Assembly: GCA_037447655.1 (NCBI GenBank)
Contig: JBBHKE010003162.1
Location: 19,280 to 83,279, forward strand
From: Zygnema cylindricum
Taxonomy: Eukaryota; Streptophyta; Zygnematophyceae; Zygnematales; Zygnemataceae
Length of the DNA stretch: 64,000 nucleotides
Reading direction: 5' to 3'
Each line of letters opens with the position of its first letter. Position 1 is the first letter of the stretch. The notes under the pieces were generated by a model that was not told where the DNA came from, searched no databases, and saw only the letters and a list, made by a program, of their open reading frames with translations. A program made the translations under genes and the position numbers. Below, piece by piece: positions 12,077 through 22,958 of this stretch.

Positions 12077-12756
12077 TGTGGAAATCAAAGGTCCATTTTA
12101 AGTATTTTCTAGGTCTAATTAGAAATATAGAAAGAAGCCAAGGCAGTCTACCTCTAACTTCTCTCTCCAACTCTCAAACTTGTCGCAATAACTGAGAAAT
12201 TGGAGAGGGAGCTAGAGCCATGGCTACCTAGGCTATCCAGAGGTTTACGGGAAATATATATTAGTTAGGGGTTTATTTACTAAAAGGTATGTGCCGGCCA
12301 CAGGATTTGATCCTGGTACCTACCGGACGGTAGACAGCCGGTAGCCGGTAGCCTTAGCCGTTAAGTCTTTAATTAGTGTTACGTACTATATGGTTTGATA
12401 TTTAATTAAACATTACCAGGAAGGATAATTCATTTAACTGTAACTGTTTACAGGATACATAGATCTAGTAATGTAAAAGTACGGATTACGGTACGGATAA
12501 AAAACCAATACCACTCATTTATTACTTTAATGAAATGACTACCGCGCATGTTTTCATTACGGCTACGATTAAATCTGAATTTAATTCGACGGCCGGAATT
12601 AACGCCGAGATCACAGAAGAGGATTTCGGCGTTTTTTGGACATCGCCCTATCGGATGACACGTGGCGGAATGACATTGGATCGTGGCATCTCCGAGGATT
12701 AAGGGAGCAAATCCGGACATACCACGTGTCGACATTTAGGCCATTTCGTACAGTGT

Positions 12757-12797
12757 CCGTACAGAAAGTACACCAGCAGCTGTACTTTTGTGTACGG
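12757..12797 (+). promoter_or_regulatory. GTAC-rich hairpin (element E 5' LTR)
   Basis: CCGTACAGAAAGTACA (12757-12772) pairs with TGTACTTTTGTGTACGG (12781-12797), with one mismatch and one bulge. The element just upstream, CCACGTGTCGAC, contains a G-box. Confidence 0.55.
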
Positions 12798-13023
12798 AAC
12801 TGTAATTTGATTGGCTCCGTACATCAGTAGATAGAGTCTTTGAGAGAGATAAGACTTAGAAAAATTAGGAGATAGGACCCTCTCTCCCAAAGAGCTTCCG
12901 TACAAAAGGTCAACTTTGACCCTCCATAACTTACTGCTCAGGGGAGCAAAATCAGAGATTCTTTTTGCTATCGACTAAGGGGAGTCTTACCTTCACAAAA
13001 GTGAAGTTGGTTAGAGTTATTAT

Positions 13024-13208
13024 TGTTGTTTTTGAAGATTTAGTTTCGTGCGTATGTGAAATTTGATGCGCACGCGATGTTTCGTGCGTATATATTTACG
13101 CATATGGAGGATGCATTTCAAATGATTGTTCGTCGACCTATTTTTGCTTAGCTTTTTGCATGATAGTTTGGGTCGCTTCTGCGGTCTATTTTAGACCAAA
13201 GAACAACA
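13024..13208 (+). mobile_element. Z element, 185 bp, inside the LTR of E
   Basis: Flanked by a perfect 5-bp duplication ATTAT (13019-13023 and 13209-13213). The ends are TGTTGTT and AACAACA, a perfect 7-bp inverted repeat of TG...CA form. The other LTR of E lacks it, so the insertion is proved by an empty copy. The first 60 bases (TTTCGTGCGTA, TGCGCACGCGA, GTTTCGTGCGTA) match the start of the 1305-bp insertion at 40461. It is probably a small or internally deleted solo LTR. Confidence 0.85.
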
Positions 13209-13301
13209 ATTATCTGCCACGATGGCAGTTGTTTTTGCTGAAACACAAAGGGGTCAGGGTTATCCTAGGGGCTTCTTGGAAGCTGTCCACTCTGAGGACT
13301 T

Positions 13302-16300
13302 ATGGAGGTCTCAGAGTTTCAGGTTATGGGCCCACCCTCTAGGGTACCAATCTTTAATGGAACTGGCTTCATATACTGGGAAAGTATGATGATAGGAGCT
13401 CTATGCGAAAAAAGGTTTTGGGGGATAGTGAGTGGACGATTGGGGCGTCCATCAAGTCTTGGAATTCCTCCTGGGTTTAAAGGAAGCAGATTCACCAGGA
13501 AAGAGGATTCACCTTCAACGGAGGAAACAAAGGAAGGAGAGGTGGTGGACAAAGGAAAGGAGAAGGAGGCGACCACACCAATAGCAACCGGTTCGACATT
13601 CATGTCACCTATTCCGAGGAACGAGGAGAATGATACTGAAACCTGGGACTTCAACAATATGGCACCAAAGCACTTCATCCTACGCCATCTCACTGAAGGA
13701 CTTGCATGTCCTCATTTGCAGGTAGAAAAGGCATCCGATCTTTGGATGGCTCTCATAGAGATATACTGAAGTGGTACGATTCAGCAACAACAGTTGGCTG
13801 ATCAGAGAGTTAAGGAGTATGCATACAAAGGGGGGAAGATGTTGGATTTTTGCAATGAGCTTGCTACACTCTTCATGGAGCTAGAGAGTGCGGGAAAAGT
13901 TTTTAGTGAAAAAGAAAAGGTTAACTGTTTACTAATGAACTTACCCGAGGAGGTGGAGAACATAGTCAACTGTGTGCAGGACTTGCCAGACTCAAGGTAG
14001 ATATGGAACTCAGTGGTAGGGATGATTCTCGTTCGGGAGAATACGATTGAGATCCGAAGGGGAGGAAAGAGTGGCCAAGCCTTGGCAACTACGACCGATT
14101 TGGGGAAAAACGATTCCCGAAAACCGGTCGGAAACAAAAGGGGGATGGAGCAGAAAAATCAGACCAACGAGTTCGGACCAAGTGCTCCCAAAGGTTTATG
14201 TCATTTTTGTAAGAAACTTGGGCACTATATGGCAGAGTGCACTAAGTTAACCGAGCTTCTGTTAAAGGAGGGGCAGACCGGTGGTACCCCGAGAGGAAAG
14301 AAAAAGGCCCTTATGACACAGGTACATGAGGCGAAATCTGAGGACGAGGACGATGAGCTCATTTTAGATGAGGAGTTCGAGGCGAAAAAAGAGGTCGAAA
14401 TTCCACGAAGGCAGAAATGTGCTTACGGTGGATTGAAAGGTGAAGCAGGCTGGATTGTAGATTCAGGTGCCTCCATGCACATGTGTAAGGATAGGCACCT
14501 GTTCACTAAGATAAAAAATATTCCCACCGTAGAGATAGAGTACGGGGATGGAAGGATAGTCACCACTACTCTTGTAGGATCGGTAGATTTGAAAGTGTTA
14601 GTAGAAGGAAAGACATCCATAGTAATATTTTCTGATGTATTGTTTATTTTGGAGCTGAACAAAAACCTCATCTCTACATCTGTATTAGATGATAAGGGTT
14701 TTTTTACTAGCACTAGGGAAGAAGTCTTTACTAAAAGTTTTGAGGAGGATGTCTATTTCATTGCTAAGAAAGGTAGCCATGGGATGTTAAGGCTGGTTTA
14801 ACTAATGAAAAGAAGAAACTTTATTATGCTGGTGTTCATGATATTATGATGTGGCATAAGAGGCTTGGGCATGTGAATCTAGACAAGTAAAGAGAGATGA
14901 AAAAGATGGGAGTGGTGGAAGGGATTAAGTTCAGTGAGACTGATAATATAAGTGATTGTAGTGGATGTGCTCAAGGTAAAACACATAGATTACCCTTTCC
15001 TAAAACAACCACCTATAAGGGAGAAAAAATTCTAGATCTAGTACACACAGATATTTGGGGACCGGCTAAAGTACCATCACCGGGGGGGAAGAGATTTATG
15101 ATGACTATCATTGATGATTGGTCTCGGTATTCCAAAGTGTATTTTTTGAAAAACAAGTCCGAAGCTCAGGATGGTTTTAGACAATATAAAGCATGGAGCG
15201 AAAAACTCCATGAAACTCCAATCAAGAGAATAAGGAGTGACAATGGTGGAGAGTATACTTCTAACCAGTTTGAGGATTTTCTGAGGGAAGATGGGGTCGA
15301 ACACCAAAAGACAGTTCCCGAAAACCCGGAACAAAATGGAGTAGCTGAAAGGTTAAATAGAACACTAAGTGATAGTGCTAGAAGTATGTTGTCAGATAAG
15401 AAGATAGGAAAAAGGTTTTGGGCAGAAGCAATGAACTGTGCTAATTATCTCAAAAATAGAGTTCTTCTTTCAGCTATAAAATATCAAACACCTTATGAGA
15501 GATGGACAGGTCGGAAACCAGACATATCTCACTTAAAGGTTTTCGACAGTCAAGTATTCAGTCTAGATACAGATCGGTCTAATAGGAAGCTAGATCCTAA
15601 AGGAAAACCGGGATACTTATTAGGATATGATGAGGATGTTAAAGGATATAGAGTTTATGATCTAAAAATAGAAGATATAATCTTAGTAAAGCATCTAGTA
15701 GTTATCGATGAAGGAAAGTATGTGGATCCCTTCAAATATACAAAGTCAGTAAAAATCAGATTTGAGTCAGAAAATTCCGATGACTTTAAACTTCCTCACT
15801 ATCTAGGTTTTAGAAAAGATGACATTCTTGCTGGTACAAATCAGACTGAAAAGGACTCGGCTGTGGAAACTCCACTCACAACTCTACCGAAGCGAAAGAC
15901 GTGGTGGAAATTGATACGGAATCAAGGGATAGGGGAGAAGCCGAGTTTGTTTGAAAGAATCCTCGAGAACCATCTATTCCGGCCTCAAATTTTGAGGGGG
16001 GAAGGAGAAGTAGCAAAAGACTGCAAGAAAAACAAGTTAATAACAAGGTAACTAAACTATCTCATCAAGATGAACCTCAAACATATGGAGAGGCGAATAC
16101 TTGTCCAGAAAGAAATCGGTGGAAGACAGCCATCAATGAGGAGATGGCCTAAATTATGGCAGCCGATACTTGGGAGCTGGTGGATTTTCCACATAACCGA
16201 AAACCAATCGGTTGTAAGTGGGTTTTCAAATTAAAACTGAACCGAGATAACACAATCAAGCGCTAAAAGGCCCGACTTGTGGCAAAGGGATTTACACAAA

Positions 16301-17655
16301 AGGAGGGAATTGACTATGAGGAAACCTTTACCCCGGTGGTCAGATTTCCCTCTCTCTGCATACTTATCAGCTTGACCGCAGCGGAAGACATTGAAGTGCA
16401 CCAGATGGACATCAAAACAACCTTTTTGCATGGAGAATTGGAAGAGGAGATCTTCATGCGACAACCGGAAGGATTTGTGCAGGAAGAAGAGGAGAGTAAG
16501 GTATGCCGGCTGATTAAATCTCTTTATGGTTTGAAACAGGCGCCTCGACACTGGAATAAGAAGCTTGATGATCTTATCGGTCTAGGATATATCCGGATCA
16601 GCTTAGATCACTCAATCTATGTTTTCGAAGATGAGGAAGGTTTTATATTTATTGCAATTTATGTTGATGATTTGCTTGTTTTAAGTAAATCAATGGAAAA
16701 AATTAATAAACTGAAAACCAATCTTTAGGGGAGATTTGAAATGAAGGATACGGGGGAAGCAAAATATTTTTTGGGAATTTAAGTAGAGAGAGACCGAAAA
16801 AGAAAAATTATAAGATTGACTCAAAATGAGGAAATAGGGAACATTCTTGAAAAATTTCAAATGGATAAAGCTAATAGTTGTACATCTCTAATGGAGTTGA
16901 AGAAGGGAAGTTAGGGGAGTGAGGAAGAAAGAGTCATAGTTTTAGACGAGGAATTATCTCCTGAAAAACAGAAGTTCATGCAGACTATTCCTTACAGGCA
17001 AGTAGTGGGAAGTCTAATCTATTTTATGAATTGTACCCGGCCGGATTTAGCTGCAGCTGTAGGAGTGCTGAGTAGAAGTCTAAATGCTCCCACTAAGAGG
17101 GATTGGGAGTCAGCTAAGAGAGTCCTTAGATATTTGATAGGAACTAGGGATATATGGTTGCATTTGTGTGGGGAGAATACTGACATCACTACTTGTAGTG
17201 ATGCCAGTTATGATGATGCTCCGATGAGGAGATGCACTTCTGGATATGTATTAAATGTGGGTGATGGGGCTTGCTGTTGGAGTAGCAAACATCAAAAAGT
17301 TATTGCTCAGTCCACCATGGAGGCTGAGTATATGGCCTCTTGCTATGCTGTAAAAGAATTGATGTGGGTCAAGTCTTTGCTTGGTGAGCTTGGTCACCTT
17401 AAGAGTGGTGTGCAGAATTTGTTTTGTGATAATTAGGCAGCAATCGCTATTTCCGCCAATCCTAAACATCATTTTAAAGCCAAACACATGGACATCGGAC
17501 TTAGCTTTGTTAGAGAGAAAGTAGAAAACAAAATAATCAGTTTAGAGTACCGACCAGATAGTGAGATGGTAGCACATATGATGACCAAACCTGTGCCTTC
17601 CCCTAAGCTAATATTCTGTAAGGAGAAGTGTGGTTTGAAATTAAAGATTGACTAG
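13302..17655 (+). pseudogene. Copia gag-pol polyprotein remnant (element E)
   Basis: The best preserved of the B/E subfamily. Gag opens at the ATG at 13302 in the LTR and has PxFNGTGFIYW near its start and a CCHC knuckle CHFCKKLGHYMAEC at about 14198-14240. The protease motif D-S-G-A is intact at about 14460. Integrase shows VHTDIWGPA, SDNGGEY and PEQNGVAERLNRTL between about 15040 and 15365. RT has YVDD at 16660-16671. RNase H has T-x-S-D-A-S-Y and STMEAEYMAS at about 17190-17340. Breaks are a stop at 13767, one at 13998, a frameshift near 14800, stops at 14888, 16150 and 16265, and further ones to 17434. The final stop is TAG at 17653-17655. Confidence 0.92.
13322..13336 (+). promoter_or_regulatory. 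Primer binding site, initiator tRNA-Met anticodon arm (element E)
   Basis: GGTTATGGGCCCACC starts at the first base after the LTR. It is a perfect 15-base complement of the plant initiator tRNA-Met anticodon stem-loop. It contains ATG, the complement of the CAU anticodon, in the gag frame. Confidence 0.88.
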
Positions 17656-17668
17656 AAAATAAGGGGAG

Positions 17669-18733
17669 TGTAGAAATTTATGGTCCATTTTAAGTATTTT
17701 CTAGGTCTAAATAGAAATATAGAAAGAAGCCGAGGCAGTCTACCTCGAACTTCTCTCTCCTACTCTCAAACTTGTTACAATCACTGAGAAATTGGAGAGG
17801 GAGCTAGAGCCATGACTACCTAGGCTATCCAGAGGTTTACGGGAAATATATATTATTTAGGGGTTTATTTACTAAAAGGTATGTGCCCACCACAGGATTT
17901 GATCCTGGTACCTACCGGACGTTAGACAGCCGGTAGTCGGTAGCGTTAGCCGTTAAGTCTTTAATTAGTGTTACGTACTTTATGGTTTGATATTTAATTA
18001 AACATTACCACGAAGGATAATTCATTTAACTGTAACTGTTTACGGGATACATAGATCCAGTAATGTAAAAGTACGGATTACGATACGGATAAGAAACCAA
18101 TACCGCGCATTTATTTCTTTAATGAAACGAATACCGAGCATGTATTTATTACGGCTACGATTAAATGTGAATTTAATCGGACAGCCGGAATGAACGCCGA
18201 GATCGCGAAAGAGGATTTCGGCGGTTTTTGGTCATCGCCACATCGGATGACACGTGGCGGAATGACATTGGATCGCGGCATCTCCGAGGATTAAGGGAGC
18301 AAATCCGGACATACCACGTGTCGACATTTAGGCCATGTCGTACAGTGTCCGTACAGAAAGTACACCGGCAGCAGTACTCTTTCGTACAGAACTGTAATCT
18401 GATTGGTTCCGTATATCAGTAGATAGAGTCTGTGAGAGAGATAGGACTTAGAAAAATTAGAAGATAGGACCCTCTCTCCTAAAGAGCTTCTGTACAAAAG
18501 GTCAACTTTGACCCTCCATAACTTACTGCTCAAGGGAGCAAATTCAGAGATTCTTTTTGCTATCGACTCAGGGGAGTCTTGTCTTCACAAGGGTGAAGTT
18601 GGTCACAGATATTGTTTGCCAGGGTGGCAGTTGTTTTTGCTGAAACACAAAGGGGTCAGGGTTATCCTACAGGCTTCTTGGAAGCTGTCCACTCTGACGA
18701 CTTATGGGGACTTATGGAGGTCTCAGAGTTTCA
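17669..18733 (+). repeat. 3' LTR of Copia element E
   Basis: Begins TGTAGAAATTTATGG after the purine tract and ends AGAGTTTCA. It is the empty-site reference for the Z insertion. It retains the ATG of the LTR-encoded gag start (about 18714). Confidence 0.9.
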
Positions 18734-19263
18734 CAGACCACGTTTAAGTTCTACGTCACTTCTGTTTAGGCGCTGAAGGTTATAGTACGCGTGAGTGAAA
18801 TACGTGTACGTGAAGTCTAAATGAGTTAGTAACGTGAGAGGGAGAAATCGTCTGTGTAAGTTTCCGTGTAGTTAGTGGAAGAAGTCGTGCAGACTAAGTC
18901 TTCCTTTGAGCCTTTATTTAAGGAGAAGTAAGAGTCAAGAATTATTATGCTTTTGTAGTAGTAGATGCATCAGTGTTAAGTGAGAGTGAGTGTAAGGAAG
19001 TCAATTAGAGTAAGTGAAGAAGTGAGAGTAAGTGAGTGAGTGAGAAGTGAGTGAGTGAGAAGAAGAGATGTGACTGAGTAAAAAGAGTGAGAGCACGAGT
19101 GAGAGTTTTGCAAAGGAAAAAGGAAAAGCTTTTGGCTGAATAAAAGTATTTTGGTCGATGAACTTTGTTGTGAGATTGTGAGACTGTTTTGTGTTAAGTT
19201 TCCGCTATGCATGATATATTTTTTCTCTCCGGTTGTTGTGAGCAACGATCTTATTTTTGATCA
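18734..19263 (+). repeat. LTR1 of element X, right part
   Basis: Resumes X's LTR after element E (CACGTTTAAGTTCTACGTCACTTCTG). It includes a region rich in GTGAGAGTAAGTGAG repeats (about 18980-19100) that is largely free of T on this strand. It ends ...TTTTTGATCA just before the primer site. Confidence 0.8.
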
Positions 19264-19265
19264 AT

Positions 19266-19277
19266 TGGTATCAGAGC
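19266..19277 (+). promoter_or_regulatory. Primer binding site of element X (tRNA-Met 3' end)
   Basis: TGGTATCAGAGC is the classic plant site complementary to the 3' end of initiator tRNA-Met. X therefore primes from the other end of the same tRNA that the Copia elements use through its anticodon arm. Body 2 of X has lost this site. Confidence 0.88.
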
Positions 19278-19712
19278 GGGTTAGTGTTCTCGTTTGTGAG
19301 GAAGATGATTTCTTGTGAGTAAAGGTTAGTGAGGAGGTTAGTGAGTTAGTGAGGAGGTTAGTGAGTTAGTGAGGATGTAGGAGCCATGGGAAGGAAGAAT
19401 TTGGACGTGTTTCTTGTTCTCGAAAAGTCTTCCCATTTGGCGTGTGAGAGTGAAGTCAATTCTGGAGGTGCAAGAAATTTCGAGAATCAGTTTTCTTAAT
19501 TGTTTTACACGGTGATCCAGTACATTACTGTGAGACTTCAGAATGAGTTTGGAGGAAGGAATGGAATGTGTTATGGGAGTAAGGAGCCGAGGTTCAGCCC
19601 TTGTGGGAGTGAGAGTTTGAAGAGTGAGAAAAAGTTCACTTTCCGAAAGGCTACTGGTGAATCATTTCTCTCGAGTGATCCGGCTTGCCAAGTTAGTGGT
19701 TGAGCTTCAACC

Positions 19713-20204
19713 ATGTTCGAGGAAAGACGTTGTGATTTGTTTCCGAACCAGTATGGTTACGTGGATGGGAGAATATCCGATGTTAGAAGGAAAGGAAATT
19801 TCCGAGTGAGTGATGATCTGGCTCCGAATTCAAGTCCAATTAGAGGAAATTCGGATTATAATGTCGCACTTTTGAATGAGAAAAGTTGTTAGGAGATGCA
19901 AGAAGTCGAGGATGATTCCGATTTGGAGGACGAAGAAGCTGAAAATTATGAGGATGTGAAAGAAGAAGAAGGAAAAGAGGAAGGAGACAAAAAAAATGTG
20001 GAGGAAAATGTGTGGAAAATTGGAAAGGAAAAGGGGAAAAGATTGCAAATATTTCAATGGAGGAGAAATGGTGAATTGTACGGATATGTTTTTGACCGGG
20101 GAAAAAGAGGCTCGGAGATAGGAGGAAGACGTGGTCATTGTCGCAAATTTTGTTGTGGAATTGGTCATGAATTTTCGTCGTGGAGAAAATGCGGTTTTTG
20201 TTGA
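19713..20204 (+). pseudogene. Element X reading frame, body 1, with an in-frame TAG
   Basis: From the ATG at 19713 the frame runs 59 codons to a TAG at 19890-19892, then continues in the same frame (ATG at 19896) for 102 more codons. The second part is very acidic at first (E, D and K rich) and ends with a Cys-rich tail (CRKFCCGIGHEFSSWRKCGFC, with a C-x4-H arrangement). That tail might be a degenerate zinc knuckle, which would make the protein a Gag-like remnant, but I do not recognise the family. Body 2 keeps both parts and the TAG. The call rests on conservation between two related copies only. Confidence 0.4.
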
Positions 20205-20564
20205 AAGTGATTCCAGCCGCAATGTTCATACATTTAAAGTTCGAATGTAGAAAACGGTATGCGGCAGTTTAAAGAGTTGTCGGTTAGTTGGGGTACAGTG
20301 AGAAATTCACAACGACGGTGAGAGAATCTGCACAGGGCAGATGTTTATGTGAGGAAGGAAATATTTGTGAGGAAGACGTTCGTGAGTGACGTGAGGTGAG
20401 GAGGTGACAAAGAAGAAATTTGAAGAGGAAAATATAGGTACGGTTTTGTTTGGAGCGTGAGTGGATTGGTGTTCAATTTGGTATTGGCGTACGGCGACAG
20501 GTTTGAGAGGGGGCAAAAAGCATCGGCATTCGGCCTCCCACCGCTTCGCCCATAAGAGGGGGAA

Positions 20565-21306
20565 TGTTAGGAATATTGGGTGAATCGGCGGATTGCCCAA
20601 ATTCACGTTTGGCTCGGTTCGCGTTAGGTTATGTTTGTTTAGTTCGCGTCGGCGGTTCAGTTGTCGGTACGTTTTGTTTCGTTTGAATTACTTGTACTGT
20701 ACCGTAACATTTACTTCATGTCGTTTGGTACGGTACGAGCGTCGGTTCATTTAGTGGGCAGAACCGTGGTACCATACTTTGGTTCAGTGCATGTTTAAGT
20801 TCTATGTCACTTCTATCTAGGCTCTAAAGGTTCTAGTACGCGTGAGTGAAATACGTGTAGGTGAAGTCAAAATGAGTTAGTAACGTGAGAGGGAGAAATC
20901 GTCTGTGTAAGTTTCCGTGGGAGAAATCGGCTGTGTAAGTTTCCGTGTAGTTAGTGGAACAAGTCGTGCAGACTAAGTCTTTGTTTCAGCCTTTATTTAA
21001 AGAGAAGTAAGAGTCAAGAATTATTATGCTTTTGTAGTAGTAGATGCATCTGAGTTAAGTGAGAGTGATTGTAAGGAAGTTAGTGAGAGTAAGTGAAGAA
21101 GTGAGAGTAAGTGAGTGAGTGAGAAGTGAGTGAGTGAGAAGAAGAGATGTGAGTGAGTAAAAAGAGTGAGAGCATGAGTGACAGTTTTGCAAAGGAAAAA
21201 GGAAAAGCTTTTGGCTGAATAAACGTATATTTGGTCGATGAACTTTGTTGTGAGATTGTAAGACTGTTTTGTGTTAAGCTTCCGCTATGCTTGATATATT
21301 TTTTCT
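20565..21306 (+). repeat. LTR2 of element X (3' end truncated)
   Basis: Starts TGTTAGGAATATTGGG after the purine tract. It carries a 27-bp local duplication (GAGAAATCG...TTTCCGTG, about 20890-20946) absent from the other copies. The last about 40 bases (TTGTTGTGAGCAACGATC region) are missing and it joins directly to body 2. Confidence 0.8.
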
Positions 21307-21359
21307 GTGATTACTGTACGAGTGATCCGGCTTGCGAAGTTAGTGGTTGAGCTTCAACC

Positions 21360-21851
21360 ATGTTCGAGGAAAGACGTTGTGATTTGTTTCCGAACCGGTT
21401 TGGTTACGTGGATGGGAGAATATCCGATGTTAGAAGGAAAGGAAATTTCCGAGTGAGTGATGATCTGGCTCCGAATTCGAGTCCAATTAGAGGAAATTCG
21501 GATTATAATGTCGCACTTTTGAATGAGAAAAGTTGTTAGGAGATGCAAGAATTCGAGGATGATTCCGATTTGGAGGACGAAGAAGCTGAAAATTATGAGG
21601 ATGTGAAAGAAGAAGAAGGAAAAGAGGAAGGAGACAAAAAAACTGTGAAGGAAAATGTGTGGAAAATTGGAAAAGAAAAGGGGAAGAGATTGCAAATATT
21701 TCAATGGAGGAGAAATGGTGAATTGTACGGATATGTTTTTGACCGAGGAAAAAGAGGCTCGGAGATAAGAGGAAGACGTGGTCATTGTCGCAAATTTTGT
21801 TGTGGAATTGGTCATGAATTTTCGTCGTGGAGAAAATGCGGTTTTTGTTGA
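21360..21851 (+). pseudogene. Element X reading frame, body 2
   Basis: A second copy of the frame at 19713-20204, nearly identical, with the same in-frame TAG (21537-21539) and the same Cys-rich end. Differences are single substitutions (for example E-F-E-D where body 1 has E-V-E-D) with no new frameshift. Confidence 0.4.
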
Positions 21852-22224
21852 AAGTGATTCCAGCCGCAATGTTCATACATTTTAAGTTCGAATGTAGAAA
21901 ACGGTATGCGGCAGTTTAAAGAGTTGTCGGTTAGTTGGGGTACAGTGAGAAATTCACAACGACGGTGAGAGATCTGCACAGGGCAGATGTTTATGTGAGG
22001 AAGGAAATATTTGTGAGGAAGACGTTCGTGAGTGACGTGAGGTGAGGAGGTGACAAAGAAGAAATTTGAAGAGGAAAATATAGGTACGGTTTCGTTTGTA
22101 CGATTTTGTTTGGAGCGTGAGTGGATTGGTGTTCAATTTGGTATTGGCGTACGGCGACAGGTTTGAGAGGGGGCAAAAAGCATCGGCATTCGGCCTCCCA
22201 CCGCTTCGCCCATAAGAGGGGGAA

Positions 22225-22958
22225 TGTTAGGAATATTGGGTGAATCGGCGGATTGCCCAAATTCACGTTTGGCTCGGTTCGCGTTAGGTTATGTTTGTTT
22301 AGTTCGCGTCGGCGGTTCAGTTGTCGGTACGTTTTGTTTCGTTTGAATTACTTGTACTGTACCGTAACATTTACTTCATGTCGTTTGGTATGGTACGAGA
22401 GTCGGTTCATTTAGGTCAAAGAACAGAGGTACCATACTTTCGTTCAGTGCACGTTTAAGTTCTGCGTCACTTCTGTTTACGCGCTGAAGGTTCTATTGCG
22501 CGTGAGTGAAATACGTGTACTTGAAGTCTAAATGAGTTAGTAACGTGAGAAGGAGAAATCGTCTATGCAAGTTTCCGTGTAGTTAGCGGAAGAGTCGTGC
22601 CGACTAAGTCTTCCTTTGAGCCCTTATTTAAAAAGAAGTATGAGTCAAGAATTATTATGCTTCTGTAGTAGTAGATGCATCAGAGTTAAGTGAGAGTGAG
22701 TGTAAGGAAGTCAGTGAGAGTAAGTGAAGAAGTGAGAGTAAGTGAGTGAGTGAGAAGAAGAGATGTGAGTGAGTAAGAAGAGTGAGAGCAAGAGTGAGAG
22801 TTGTGTAAAGGAAAATGAAAAGCTTTCCGCTGAATAAAAGTATGTTTAATCAATGAACTTTGTTGTGAGATTGTGAGACTGTTTTGTGTCAAGCTTCCGC
22901 TGTGCATGATATATTTTTTTTGTTCAGTTGTTGTGAGCAACGATCCTATTTTTTATCA
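22225..22958 (+). repeat. LTR3 of element X
   Basis: A 734-bp copy ending ...TTTTTTATCA, followed at once by the second half of element C's LTR. It is intact at both ends and serves as the reference for X's LTR. Confidence 0.83.

Larger units (their letters stand above)
12077..13321 (+). repeat. 5' LTR of Copia element E
   Basis: Contains an antisense tRNA-like region (12290-12375, T-arm-like CAGGATTTGATCCTG), a GTAC hairpin at 12757-12797, a G-box (CACGTG) at 12723, an inverted CCAAT box (GATTGG at about 12810), and the gag ATG at 13302. Element Z interrupts the U5 region at 13024-13208. Confidence 0.88.
12077..18733 (+). mobile_element. Copia element E, full length, nested in X
   Basis: Complete: LTRs 12077-13321 and 17669-18733, a primer site abutting the 5' LTR, gag-pol, and a purine tract AAAATAAGGGGAG at 17656-17668. 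Without the 185-bp Z insertion and its duplication, the 5' LTR is 1055 bp. The 3' LTR is 1065 bp because of a 10-bp duplication (ACTTATGGGG) near 18705. In the first 180 bases the LTRs differ at about one position in thirteen, so E is not recent. Confidence 0.92.
11852..22958 (+). mobile_element. Non-autonomous LTR element X, three LTRs and two bodies
   Basis: The order is LTR1 (11852-12076 plus 18734-19263, split by element E), body 1 (19264-20564), LTR2 (20565-about 21306), body 2 (about 21307-22224), LTR3 (22225-22958). The LTRs start TGTTAGGAATATTGGG. A standard tRNA-Met primer site follows LTR1, and a purine tract (CATAAGAGGGGGAA) precedes LTR2 and LTR3. The bodies are about 0.9-1.3 kb and have no recognisable protease, integrase or RT, so X depends on enzymes supplied in trans. 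Body 2 lacks the end of LTR2, the primer site and about 400 bases of leader. The tandem form is what unequal recombination between LTRs gives. Both flanks are element C's LTR. Confidence 0.85.

Noticed and set aside
19830-20229. Antisense frames of about 130 codons across the X bodies (also 21354-21876)
   Set aside because: They mirror the acidic, purine-rich plus-strand frame (F, S, P and L rich output). They appear in both copies only because the copies are near-identical.
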